Below are positions 1 through 5,956 of a stretch of DNA of 6,213 bases, in pieces; within the stretch, counting starts at the first letter, position 1; every line of letters starts with the position of its first letter. The DNA is taken from positions 1-6,213 of the forward strand of contig CALKCG010000078.1 in assembly GCA_938082915.1 (NCBI GenBank). The letters run 5' to 3'. The DNA is from an uncultured archaeon (GTDB lineage: Archaea > Thermoproteota > CALKCG01 > B24). Under the pieces are notes generated by a model. The model searched no databases. It saw nothing but the letters and a program-made list of their open reading frames with translations, and was not told the DNA's origin. The translations under genes were made by a program, and so were the position numbers.

Positions 1-2
1 AG

Positions 3-212
3 GTTATTCCTTCGGGTTCAAATCAATGTGGTTTTCATATAAATCCATATGATCCAAGCGATATAGCTAAATTTGTAACAGTGCTATTAGAAGATGAAGA
101 TTTGAGGAGGAGATGCGGATTAAATGCTAGGAAGAGAGTACTTGATGAATTTACGTGGAAAAATGTGGCAGAGAATACGGTAAGAGTGTATGAAGAAGCT
201 TTACGGCAATGA
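3..212 (+). CDS. C-terminal end of a family-4-type glycosyltransferase (5' end outside window)
   Basis: Only the last 69 codons are in the window, read in frame from base 3 to the TGA at 210-212. They look like the C-terminal part of a GT-B glycosyltransferase: a GFHINPYDPSDIAKFV stretch corresponds to the 'G.LV.P.D...IA' segment after the donor-sugar site, followed by the usual closing helices (LLEDEDLRRRCGLNARKRV, then FTWKNVAENTVRVYEEAL), where the tryptophan-containing helix packs back on the N-terminal domain in this fold. The same order of elements is seen at the end of the glycosyltransferase starting at 320, so the two are probably tandem paralogues working on the same glycan or sugar. 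The donor-binding EX7E motif and the whole N-terminal domain are missing from view, so the substrate cannot be judged. Confidence 0.85.
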   Translation, partial: VIPSGSNQCGFHINPYDPSDIAKFVTVLLEDEDLRRRCGLNARKRVLDEFTWKNVAENTVRVYEEALRQ

Positions 213-277
213 TTAATTTACGGAGAAATGTAATGGTTTCTTGGTAAAGAAAAATTGTAGAGGAAGAATCTATATAT

Positions 278-300
278 GGGAAAGTTTTAATAATTTTATT
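278..300 (+). promoter_or_regulatory. Candidate archaeal promoter (BRE plus TATA) for the 320 glycosyltransferase
   Basis: A purine-rich GGGAAAG (278-284) directly precedes the AT-only stretch TTTTAATAATTTTATT (285-300). This is the order of BRE and TATA box. Counting about 25 bases from the box puts transcription start close to 315-320, so the mRNA would be leaderless or nearly so. That fits the lack of a clear Shine-Dalgarno before the ATG at 320. A second candidate, TATATATG at 271-278, would place the start near 300. Judged by eye only. Confidence 0.35.
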
Positions 301-319
301 AAGTCGGGCTGACGATTCG

Positions 320-1483
320 ATGAATATCTGCATAGTAACGTGGGAATATTCACCTAGAATAGTTGGTGGCATTGCTAGACATTGTGAAGGACTTGCGAAG
401 GCACTTGTAAAAATGGGGCATTCCATAGATGTTATCACATTGGATTTTCCAGGAGCTTCTCAATACGAAGAGGTTGAAGGTGTTAAAATTCATCGGACAT
501 CTATAGAGCTTGGTCATCCGAGTTTCATTGCTTGGGTGTTCATATTCAATCACTTTATGGAGAAGAAGATCGCGATGTTAAGTAAAGATGTCAAATTTGA
601 CGTAATTCATATACACGATTGGCTTGTAGCCTTAGCAGGTATAGCTGCGAAACACTATCTTAAGATACCGCTTGTTTTGACTTTACATAGTACGGAGGTT
701 GGTAGAGCACTCGGTCTTAACAATCCAGACTCCTACCTTATCGATGGAATAGAGTGGTGGGCGACGTATGAGTCTAAAAGAGTGATTGTTACTAGCAACT
801 CCATGAAACGTGAAGTTGAAGAACACTTCCACCTTCCACAGAGTAAGATTGACGTAATTCCAAATGCTATCGACACCTCTAAGTATCATGTTGAAGTCGA
901 CCGTGAAGCCGTTAAGAGGCGTTATGGAATAGCTCCTGATAGCAGGATCGTCCTCTTCATTGGAAGATTAGTTCCTCAGAAAGGAGTAGAGTATCTGATT
1001 AAAGCTACGCCTAAAATCGTCAGCAATCATCCGAATGCTTATATTGTGATAGTTGGAGATGGTTGGCTGAAGGAACATTTATTGAGCCTCGCGCTTTCAA
1101 TTAAGCATAAAATATCATTTTTAGGCTTCCTATCGGATTCAGAACTCATTGAACTAATTCTCAGCTCAGATGTTCTCGTAGTTCCATCCATATATGAACC
1201 ATTTGGTATAGTTGCCCTTGAAGGGATGGCTGCTGGAGTACCAGTTGTGGCTAGCAATGTCGGGGGTTTAGCTGAGATTATTGAACACGATAGAACTGGA
1301 GTCTTGGTCTACACTGGAGACGCGAATTCAATAGCATGGGGAGTAAATAGAATTTTATCAGATTCGAATTATGCCCGTTGGCTTGTGGAAAATGCTAAAA
1401 GGAAGGTTCAAGAAATATATAGCTGGGATGCGGTTGCAAGTAGAACAGTTGAAGTATACGAAAAATCGTACGGAGAGGTGTAG
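320..1483 (+). CDS. GT-B glycosyltransferase, glycogen-synthase-like (GT4/GT5 type)
   Basis: Complete 387-residue retaining glycosyltransferase, probably cytoplasmic, transferring a sugar from a nucleotide donor to a glycan or small acceptor. The N-terminal Rossmann domain starts at once (MNICIVTWEYSPRIVGGIARH) with the glycine-rich acceptor/phosphate loop at 16-17. An IHIHDW block ends at residues 100-101 and TLHSTE lies at 121-126. The C-terminal donor domain begins near 205 and has GRLVPQKG (basic pair R216, K221) and the EX7E motif (E293 and E301), then GGLAEIIEHDRTG. HDW and the overall layout resemble archaeal proteins annotated as glycogen synthase, while GGIARH and the 387-residue length are more like GT4, so starch/glycogen synthesis is possible but unproven. 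It follows another glycosyltransferase end by 107 bases and is coupled to a small winged-helix gene downstream. The ATG at 320 lies immediately before the conserved first beta strand. Confidence 0.9.
   Translation: MNICIVTWEYSPRIVGGIARHCEGLAKALVKMGHSIDVITLDFPGASQYEEVEGVKIHRTSIELGHPSFIAWVFIFNHFMEKKIAMLSKDVKFDVIHIHDWLVALAGIAAKHYLKIPLVLTLHSTEVGRALGLNNPDSYLIDGIEWWATYESKRVIVTSNSMKREVEEHFHLPQSKIDVIPNAIDTSKYHVEVDREAVKRRYGIAPDSRIVLFIGRLVPQKGVEYLIKATPKIVSNHPNAYIVIVGDGWLKEHLLSLALSIKHKISFLGFLSDSELIELILSSDVLVVPSIYEPFGIVALEGMAAGVPVVASNVGGLAEIIEHDRTGVLVYTGDANSIAWGVNRILSDSNYARWLVENAKRKVQEIYSWDAVASRTVEVYEKSYGEV
1475..1480 (+). promoter_or_regulatory. Shine-Dalgarno GAGGTG for the small winged-helix gene
   Basis: GAGGTG matches the archaeal 16S 3' end and lies 5 bases before the ATG at 1486. 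It is formed by the last two sense codons (Glu-Val) of the glycosyltransferase, immediately before its TAG stop, so translation of the two genes is probably coupled. Confidence 0.7.
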
Positions 1484-1485
1484 TT

Positions 1486-1746
1486 ATGCATAGAGGGAGA
1501 CCGATGCCAATTTCAGATGAAGTATACTTCTTATGTATGCTTCATAATATCGGTATGACAGCTCCTGAGAAATCTCTTACAATCGAAGAAATGTCGCGTT
1601 TGACTGCCATAGAACCATCTAAAGTTGAAGAAAACTTAAACAAACTTTTAAAAGCGAAGTACGTAGATGTAAAGACCATTTATGGAACTAAGAAGTACTT
1701 CATAACGGTTGATGGAATAAGAAAGGTTTTAAGCATGTATAGTTGA
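1486..1746 (+). CDS. Small winged-helix DNA-binding protein (86 aa)
   Basis: A single winged helix-turn-helix domain fills the whole protein. Residues 10-24 (DEVYFLCMLHNIGM) form helix 1, 31-42 (LTIEEMSRLTAI) helix 2, and 44-60 (PSKVEENLNKLLKAKYV) the recognition helix. These are followed by a wing (DVKTIYGTKKYFIT) and a closing helix (VDGIRKVLSMYS). There is no effector domain, cysteine cluster or membrane segment. It is probably a transcription regulator; targets are unknown, although its place two bases after the glycosyltransferase stop, with its own Shine-Dalgarno inside that gene, suggests it controls or responds to the same sugar pathway. The fold call is firm from the secondary-structure pattern; membership in a named family (MarR-, ArsR- or archaeal-type) is not something I can decide. 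It ends tail to tail with galT. Confidence 0.75.
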   Translation: MHRGRPMPISDEVYFLCMLHNIGMTAPEKSLTIEEMSRLTAIEPSKVEENLNKLLKAKYVDVKTIYGTKKYFITVDGIRKVLSMYS

Positions 1747-1751
1747 ATCGC

Positions 1752-2810
1752 TTACTCTTCTCGAACATGTTTTTCCTCTAATTTGAAAATCCCTTTCAAA
1801 CTCTCCGCGGCATCTTCCGGGGGAACGGTGTTTATAAACATCCCAGCGCTTTTCTCCAATCCAGCCCATATGGTTAACCTGGGATAAACCTCTACATGCC
1901 AATGGTAATGGTTTTCAAGCAACATGTGAAAACCGAGGTTATACGGTGGATCATTCAACAAACTTTTCAATCCACCCAGACTCACTCTTAAGGTTTCAGC
2001 AAGATTTTCAACTTCAATATCAGTCGTCTCTAAAATGGATGATTGATGCCTTTTTGGAAAAATCCAGAACTCAAATGGATTTAATGCGGCCCAAGGTGCG
2101 AACACCATAAAGCTTTCATTCTCCCAGATGAAACGTTTACTTTTAGCCTCTTCTTCAATTATACTACAGAAGATGCATTTCCCTTCAGCTTCATGGTAGT
2201 TTCTGCTCGCCTTAGCTTCTTCATCAATTATTTTTGGAAGTATTGGCATTGCTACTATCTGAGAATGGGGATGTGAAAGGGATGCGCCAGCGTTTACACC
2301 ATGATTTCTAAAGACGGATACGTATTTTACATACCCTCTTGATGATAGATAGTGGAATCTATCTTTAATGGCATTGATAACAAGTTTTAGTTGAAATTTC
2401 CTAGCCGTACTCGGATGCTCATCGTGAAGTGGCGACTCGATGAGGACCTCGTGGAAACCTAAAGCTTTCATAGACTTCTGGAGATCCGTAGATTTGAATT
2501 CCAGCTCAGGTTTCTGATCGTCTGGTGTAGAGAAAGCAGGGTAAAGGTTTGGAATACATCTAATAATCCAATTCTTATGGCGGGATTCACCATCCTCTAC
2601 GGTTTTTCTGACGTCTTCCCCGTCTCTCAAGTAGACTAGTTTTGCTGGTGGCGTTAACTGTTCATTACCTGAGCAGAAGGGACATACCGTTCTTTCTACC
2701 ACACTTCCCTTTGCTTCAAGAAAATCTGAAGGTCTCTTCCTCCTTTGAGGAGCTATTACAACCCATCGGTCAAGTATGTAATCTCTTCTCAATTCATTCT
2801 GAGATAACAC
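1752..2810 (-). CDS. galT: Galactose-1-phosphate uridylyltransferase
   Basis: Leloir-pathway enzyme exchanging UMP between UDP-glucose and galactose 1-phosphate, giving UDP-galactose and glucose 1-phosphate in the cytoplasm. It has 352 residues, normal for the family, and is built of two HIT-like halves. The start is typical (ELRRDYILDRWVVIAPQRRKRP). Predicted zinc ligands are C43 and C46 (CPFC), H129 (ESPLHD) and H180. The catalytic motif is HPHSQ at 180-184, with H182 the nucleophile that is uridylylated. The second half opens with CIFC (212-215), as in HIT proteins, and carries FPKRHQSS and a C-terminal YHWHVEVYPRLT block. The GTG start is supported by GGTGAT three bases upstream and by the absence of an earlier in-frame start. 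Close relatives include ADP-glucose phosphorylases, so a different nucleotide sugar is possible. Nearby glycosyltransferases would be natural users of the UDP-sugars. Confidence 0.93.
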   Translation of the reverse strand: MLSQNELRRDYILDRWVVIAPQRRKRPSDFLEAKGSVVERTVCPFCSGNEQLTPPAKLVYLRDGEDVRKTVEDGESRHKNWIIRCIPNLYPAFSTPDDQKPELEFKSTDLQKSMKALGFHEVLIESPLHDEHPSTARKFQLKLVINAIKDRFHYLSSRGYVKYVSVFRNHGVNAGASLSHPHSQIVAMPILPKIIDEEAKASRNYHEAEGKCIFCSIIEEEAKSKRFIWENESFMVFAPWAALNPFEFWIFPKRHQSSILETTDIEVENLAETLRVSLGGLKSLLNDPPYNLGFHMLLENHYHWHVEVYPRLTIWAGLEKSAGMFINTVPPEDAAESLKGIFKLEEKHVREE

Positions 2811-2813
2811 GGC

Positions 2814-2819
2814 ATCACC
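2814..2819 (-). promoter_or_regulatory. Shine-Dalgarno GGTGAT deciding the GTG start of galT
   Basis: GGTGAT is complementary to the 5' part of the archaeal anti-Shine-Dalgarno, so its short 3-base distance from the GTG at 2810 is expected. Two ATG triplets just upstream are out of frame. Confidence 0.65.
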
Positions 2820-2835
2820 ATCATGGGTAGAATAT

Positions 2836-2859
2836 AATTTTAAAGCGGTAATTTTAAAT
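2836..2859 (-). promoter_or_regulatory. Candidate galT promoter with a repeated AT-rich 9-mer
   Basis: On the - strand ATTTAAAAT (2859-2851) is a TATA-like box about 25 bases before a likely start near 2829, which leaves a short leader carrying GGTGAT. On the + strand the 9-mer AATTTTAAA occurs twice, at 2836-2844 and 2850-2858, 14 bases apart and separated by GCGGT. The second copy may be another TATA box or half of an operator. Confidence 0.4.
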
Positions 2860-2924
2860 CTACTACATCCTCATAAACTCTACCATCCACCCAACCTAAT
2901 AGCTGTTGCAGTGAAATTCTAAAT

Positions 2925-2933
2925 CTTTATAAG
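2925..2933 (+). promoter_or_regulatory. Candidate TATA box for the winged-helix/DUF5752 gene
   Basis: CTTTATAAG is a good archaeal TATA-box match, preceded by an A-rich stretch (GAAATTCTAAAT, 2913-2924) that could act as BRE. A start about 25 bases downstream, near 2954, would leave a very short leader that still includes GGAGAT (2956-2961). Confidence 0.5.
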
Positions 2934-2966
2934 AATGGGGGAACCCTAAATGATTGGAGATTTTTG

Positions 2967-3518
2967 ATGCAATTGAGTAAAGAGAAGAAGGATATATTGG
3001 AGATGCTGTGGAGGATAGATAAGCCAGTAAACCTGGAAAACATAGTTCGAGAAACCAAATTGAAAACGAGATCGGTCATCATGCATCTTTCAACTCTTAA
3101 AAGAATGGGCTATGTATCGACAATAAAGGACGGATTATATGTACTGACGGACCTTGGCAGAGAGGCTTTAGGACTACCGAAGATCGATAGAGATTTAGCT
3201 AGAAAGATCTTAAGCAAAGTACCTCAGGAGAAAGCCTTCCACTTTTACATCGAAATAGATAAACCACTGATGGTTTCATCGGACTCTTTAACGGATTTCT
3301 GTGAGAAGATCAAGAGTATCTATGTGAAATCGATAGAATTCCACTCTTCGCGTGGAGACTTTGAACTATGGATCCACTTCCTAGGCGATGTAGAGTTAAC
3401 TAAAAGGTTGAGGGCAATTAGGGACATGAATCTAACCGGTGAAGAACTTAGAAAAGAAATATATGAGACTGTAAAATCCAGATGTGAAGAGCTTCAGGGA
3501 ATCGCCTCCTCCAATTAA
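2967..3518 (+). CDS. Winged-helix protein with C-terminal DUF5752-like domain (183 aa)
   Basis: Two parts are visible. Residues 1-68 are a winged helix-turn-helix: KEKKDILEMLWRI, then NLENIVRET, then the recognition helix TRSVIMHLSTLKRMGYV, and a wing ending GLYVLTDLGREAL. Residues 85-178 carry the pattern VPQEKAFHFYIEID, SLTDFCEKI, KSIEFHSSRGDFELWI and LTGEELRKEI. I believe this is Pfam DUF5752, a domain of unknown function seen in archaeal proteins near sugar and glycan genes; E124, H126, R129, D131 and W135 are the most characteristic residues. A role as a sugar-responsive regulator is inference. The ATG at 2967 is preferred over a TTG three bases earlier, because GGAGAT then sits 5 bases upstream. 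It is divergent from galT across 156 bases, so galT is an obvious candidate target. Confidence 0.8.
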   Translation: MQLSKEKKDILEMLWRIDKPVNLENIVRETKLKTRSVIMHLSTLKRMGYVSTIKDGLYVLTDLGREALGLPKIDRDLARKILSKVPQEKAFHFYIEIDKPLMVSSDSLTDFCEKIKSIYVKSIEFHSSRGDFELWIHFLGDVELTKRLRAIRDMNLTGEELRKEIYETVKSRCEELQGIASSN

Positions 3519-3720
3519 AAGAAACATAAAAAATCTCCCATCTCAGATTGGAGGCAAGTGTAAATTAACCTTACATGTTTTTCGAACACTACTTTATAGG
3601 AGAATACGCTTCCAGCAGGTCGCCACTTAATATTGAAGGACATCAGTACCTTTCAATACATTCAATGACCAACTCAGTACTTTTTCTTGATTGGCATAAA
3701 GTGATCGTTGGAGATTATAA
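3519..3720. other. Intergenic stretch with no supported gene
   Basis: This is AT-rich sequence following the winged-helix/DUF5752 gene. It contains an 8-base inverted repeat shared with that gene's last codons (CCTCCAAT 3508-3515 and ATTGGAGG 3547-3554). An open frame from ATG 3575 to 3835 has no recognisable motif, no Shine-Dalgarno and untypical codon use, so I do not call it. Together with 3721-4179 this makes about 660 bases without an intact gene. Confidence 0.5.
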
Positions 3721-4110
3721 ACCATCTGTCAAGTCTTCGACGAAAACACATCTTCAGCCTCATTTAACCATTTATTTGCCGCATCTCTACTTAAAAGAGT
3801 GTGGTTTAGATATAGTTATGCTAGTATTCCATTAGTCTGGGTTGGTAAGATCTTCTCATTTCTATTGGCACTTTCTAATAATCTCCTACGACGGTTTAGA
3901 TTTAACGGCATCGTATAGAACTAGAGTAGACTACGTAGGTTTTTCAGAGGACGGAGTGAAGTTGTCGACTATGAAAAATACATTGTACATGATTTCATTT
4001 AAATGTTTAATCGTAGAGCATTCGATCCCTCAAGAATTGTTAATAGTGGAGAATTAAATTTAACATGGATTGCAAAAAGAGTTCAAGGAGTAATCGTAGC
4101 TGAACTTTAG
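3721..4110 (+). pseudogene. Possible broken coding remnant, identity unknown
   Basis: One frame (codons starting at 3721) reads as protein-like sequence for 129 sense and stop codons, with TAG at 3916, TAG at 3922 and TAA at 4000, then a final TAG at 4108-4110. The pieces include SFNHLFAASLLKRVWFRYSY, then IFSFLLALSNNLLRRFRF, then EVVDYEKYIVHDFI, and after the TAA MFNRRAFDPSRIVNSGEL and LTWIAKRVQGVIVAEL. A basic patch followed by a leucine-rich helix faintly recalls the C-terminal block of IS4/ISH3-type transposases, but the conserved glutamate is not visible and no terminal inverted repeats were found. The open frames in another register at 3575-3835 and 3842-4057 have no better claim. It may be a decayed gene or simply non-coding DNA. 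Confidence 0.25.
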
Positions 4111-4126
4111 ATAATAAAAATAAGAA
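4111..4126 (-). terminator. Candidate T-rich archaeal terminator after the ApnO-like gene
   Basis: On the - strand this reads TTTCTTATTTTTATTAT, about 55 bases after the stop of the gene ending at 4180. Archaeal RNA polymerase stops at such U-rich runs without needing a hairpin. Confidence 0.4.
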
Positions 4127-4179
4127 ACATTGATCATATTTTTACTGAAGATATCTACTATTTCTTATCTTATTATACG

Positions 4180-5049
4180 TCATGAAACATTATCATTCGA
4201 TCGCAGTATTTCACAGATTATCTCTCTCATTTCTCTAATGTTGAATACTTTCTTCCAATCTGGCTTCAGAATTCTATTACATCCGCATCTTATGGCATTT
4301 TCAGCAGCCTTAGAGATTTTATGGGAGGATTCTTCGAATAGAACAGCCAGTAAGATTCTAATGTGCCCGAGTAGAAACGCCCGAGCTGCCCCTTCTGGGA
4401 CGCCAAGCTTCACAACTTCATTAAACGCTTCTCTCATAAGATAGGATGCTGCTCCTACGACGACTTCTGAAGCTATTGGTTCAAGAATTGCTATTTTATC
4501 GGCAGTTAGTCTGTGACAGGTAACGACTGGTGCAAATATCTCTCTACAGATTTTCTCAGCAACTTTAAGGTCTTCCTCCCTTCCATGTAGTAACGCTATT
4601 ACTATGTCTTGTTTAGCGATTCCCCCAAAGAAATCTCTGTATGCTTCTGCCGACTCCTGCTCTTGGAAAAGCTGTGGATGGCATGGATGCACTATAACGA
4701 AGCTGCAGTCATCCCGTAAGTATACATCTCCTATATATGCGGCCGCAGCGTCTAGCAAAATCATTATGGCATTTCTTTTCATCATTGGAACGATTGTTTT
4801 AGATAAACCACCTATCTTATCGTCTGGAACAGCCATAATGACGACATCACTTATAGGAATAGCCTCCTCCATTTTAACGGCTTTCAACCCTTTTTTCTGA
4901 ATCCTGATAAGCCCTTCACCTTTTTCACATAGAAGGATTGCATAATCTCTCTTAAGTAGTCTATCTGTGATATAGCTACCGGCTGTTCCTCCAGCACCTA
5001 CAATCGTAATTATTAACTTCTCTCTACTTTCACTCGATTCAACTTTCAC
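4180..5049 (-). CDS. ApnO-like NAD-dependent dehydrogenase/oxidoisomerase (phosphogluconate dehydrogenase C-terminal family)
   Basis: A 289-residue soluble oxidoreductase. Residues 12-45 are a Rossmann NAD(P)-binding motif with GAGGTAG at 18-24; MAVPDD (72-77) and the DAAAA (100-104) segment follow. HPCHPQLF at 121-128 and the helical C-terminal part (LTADKIAILEP, REAFNEVVKLGVPEGAAR, FLLGHIRILLAVLF, LKPDW) match the family named for a phosphogluconate-dehydrogenase-like C-terminal domain. Its characterised bacterial member is ApnO, D-apionate oxidoisomerase, which converts D-apionate to 3-oxo-isoapionate with NAD. Family membership is clear; D-apionate as substrate is inferred from the partner gene upstream, which is OiaX-like. 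The GTG start overlaps the stop of that gene (GTGA), with AGGAGG eight bases upstream, so the two are translationally coupled. Another branched or simple sugar acid remains possible. Confidence 0.82.
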   Translation of the reverse strand: MKVESSESREKLIITIVGAGGTAGSYITDRLLKRDYAILLCEKGEGLIRIQKKGLKAVKMEEAIPISDVVIMAVPDDKIGGLSKTIVPMMKRNAIMILLDAAAAYIGDVYLRDDCSFVIVHPCHPQLFQEQESAEAYRDFFGGIAKQDIVIALLHGREEDLKVAEKICREIFAPVVTCHRLTADKIAILEPIASEVVVGAASYLMREAFNEVVKLGVPEGAARAFLLGHIRILLAVLFEESSHKISKAAENAIRCGCNRILKPDWKKVFNIREMREIICEILRSNDNVS

Positions 5050-5861
5050 TCCAACAACCTCCTCTTTAAATACTCAATACTTCTAATAGCCCACTCTTCT
5101 TCTTTTAATATAGTCTTTTCTATCGATCCTAAGAATGGTACCCACAACTCTATTATTATATTTGGCGTTCTTCCCTTCCGTTTCAAAACTTTAAAAAGCC
5201 AGTCGATATTCAACCTTCCTTCTCCCACTGGACGCCCGATTATTTTAAACCCCATTTTATGTCTTACTCTTACTATGTCAAAATCCTTCAGATGTAAATT
5301 TATCGTGAAAGCCGCAAGTCTGTTTACAACTTCTTCCAAACCCTCTAAAGCACCGAATGAATTAACTGTATCTAGACACACTCCAACGTAAGAACTGTTT
5401 AGCCTCCTTACTAGGAGAGCCAGTTCTTTCGATTTAAATTGCTCATAGTTTTCTAAAGCTATGTAAACACCTTCCTTTTCAAAAAGAGGAAGAATTGTTT
5501 TAATCTGCGCCGTGAGCCTATTTAAACCGGGTTTTTCACCGGGAACTTCAAATACCGTTCGAAGCAATTTCGCATTCAATTTTTTCGCTATCTTTAGATA
5601 CGTTAGCAAGTTTTCAGGTTCAACTCCACGTGTACCAACTTCAATTGTAATCCCCATATCACGGGCAGTTTTTGAAAGCTCATTTAATGCTCCATCTTCC
5701 ATCTTATGTAAAGGAAAATTATCACATATTTGAACAACATTAACTCCTAAAGATTCAGCTTTCTCCAATAGCCTTATAGCATTGAGAGGATTTTTGGGCT
5801 GAGGGAATCCCTGAATACCGAAAGCCCATGGAAAAGTGTAAGAACTTATACCCAGTTCCAT
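5046..5861 (-). CDS. Xylose-isomerase-like TIM-barrel protein, OiaX-like (putative 3-oxo-isoapionate decarboxylase)
   Basis: A 271-residue protein of the sugar phosphate isomerase/epimerase (AP-endonuclease-2-like) TIM-barrel family. The start is typical (MELGISSYTFPWAFG), followed by NVVQICDNFPLH, EVGTRG, and the predicted metal ligands E137 (ALENYE), D164 (CLDTVNSFGALE), H190 (NLHLKDF) and E238 (IELW). HKMGF and PVGEGRLNIDW (201-221) are signature segments of the subgroup that accompanies ApnO-type dehydrogenases. From memory, bacterial OiaX, which decarboxylates 3-oxo-isoapionate to L-erythrulose, belongs to this subgroup; the family call is firm but the reaction is inferred. The start is fixed: a TGA lies in frame immediately before the ATG, and GGTGGAGG ends eight bases upstream. 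It is first in a two-gene operon and divergent from an F420-dependent dehydrogenase. Confidence 0.82.
   Translation of the reverse strand: MELGISSYTFPWAFGIQGFPQPKNPLNAIRLLEKAESLGVNVVQICDNFPLHKMEDGALNELSKTARDMGITIEVGTRGVEPENLLTYLKIAKKLNAKLLRTVFEVPGEKPGLNRLTAQIKTILPLFEKEGVYIALENYEQFKSKELALLVRRLNSSYVGVCLDTVNSFGALEGLEEVVNRLAAFTINLHLKDFDIVRVRHKMGFKIIGRPVGEGRLNIDWLFKVLKRKGRTPNIIIELWVPFLGSIEKTILKEEEWAIRSIEYLKRRLLE
5058..5063 (-). promoter_or_regulatory. Shine-Dalgarno AGGAGG for the ApnO-like gene
   Basis: AGGAGG is formed by two arginine codons near the end of the TIM-barrel gene and lies eight bases before the GTG at 5049. It supports the GTG start and coupling through the four-base overlap. Confidence 0.75.
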
Positions 5862-5869
5862 TCATATAG

Positions 5870-5877
5870 CCTCCACC
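5870..5877 (-). promoter_or_regulatory. Shine-Dalgarno GGTGGAGG for the OiaX-like gene
   Basis: GGTGGAGG lies eight bases before the ATG at 5861. An ATG just upstream (5865-5863) is out of frame and should not be taken as the start. Confidence 0.75.
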
Positions 5878-5905
5878 ATATTCTACAATTAAATTTCAAC
5901 TCTGG

Positions 5906-5920
5906 TTAAAATTTAATAAT
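5906..5920. promoter_or_regulatory. AT-rich core of the divergent promoter region
   Basis: TTAAAATTTAATAAT in the 95-base gap between the divergent genes is placed for both directions. On the + strand TTTAATAA (5912-5919) would give a start near 5941 for the F420-dependent enzyme. On the - strand TTAAATTTTAA (5916-5906) would give a start near 5885, just before GGTGGAGG. Positions are estimates by eye. Confidence 0.35.
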
Positions 5921-5956
5921 TGATCTATGAAAATTTTGGTTTAAAGAAGTGGGATT

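Noticed and set aside
15..26. GGTTCAAATC resembling a tRNA T-loop
   Set aside because: The flanks do not form a T-stem, no acceptor or anticodon arm is present, and the bases are in-frame codons of the glycosyltransferase end.
222..243. GGAG followed by ATG TAA / ATG GTT TCT TGG TAA
   Set aside because: Resembles a ribosome binding site with starts, but the frames close after one to four codons; no leader peptide with a plausible role.
2642..2830. 62-codon open frame opposite the start of galT
   Set aside because: Antisense to the conserved galT N-terminus; it lacks a ribosome binding site and motif.
3575..3835. Open frame of 86 codons on the + strand
   Set aside because: No Shine-Dalgarno, no recognisable motif, unusual composition, and a protein-like reading in another frame over the second half.
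3842..4057. Open frame of 71 codons starting at TTG on the + strand
   Set aside because: Weak start, no motif, and it overlaps the frame I describe as a possible remnant.
3519..4179. Insertion sequence or CRISPR in the long gap
   Set aside because: No terminal inverted repeats, no target duplication and no regularly spaced repeats were seen; the transposase resemblance of the remnant is too faint.
4604..4900. 98-codon open frame opposite the ApnO-like gene
   Set aside because: Antisense shadow of a clearly coding strand with conserved family motifs.
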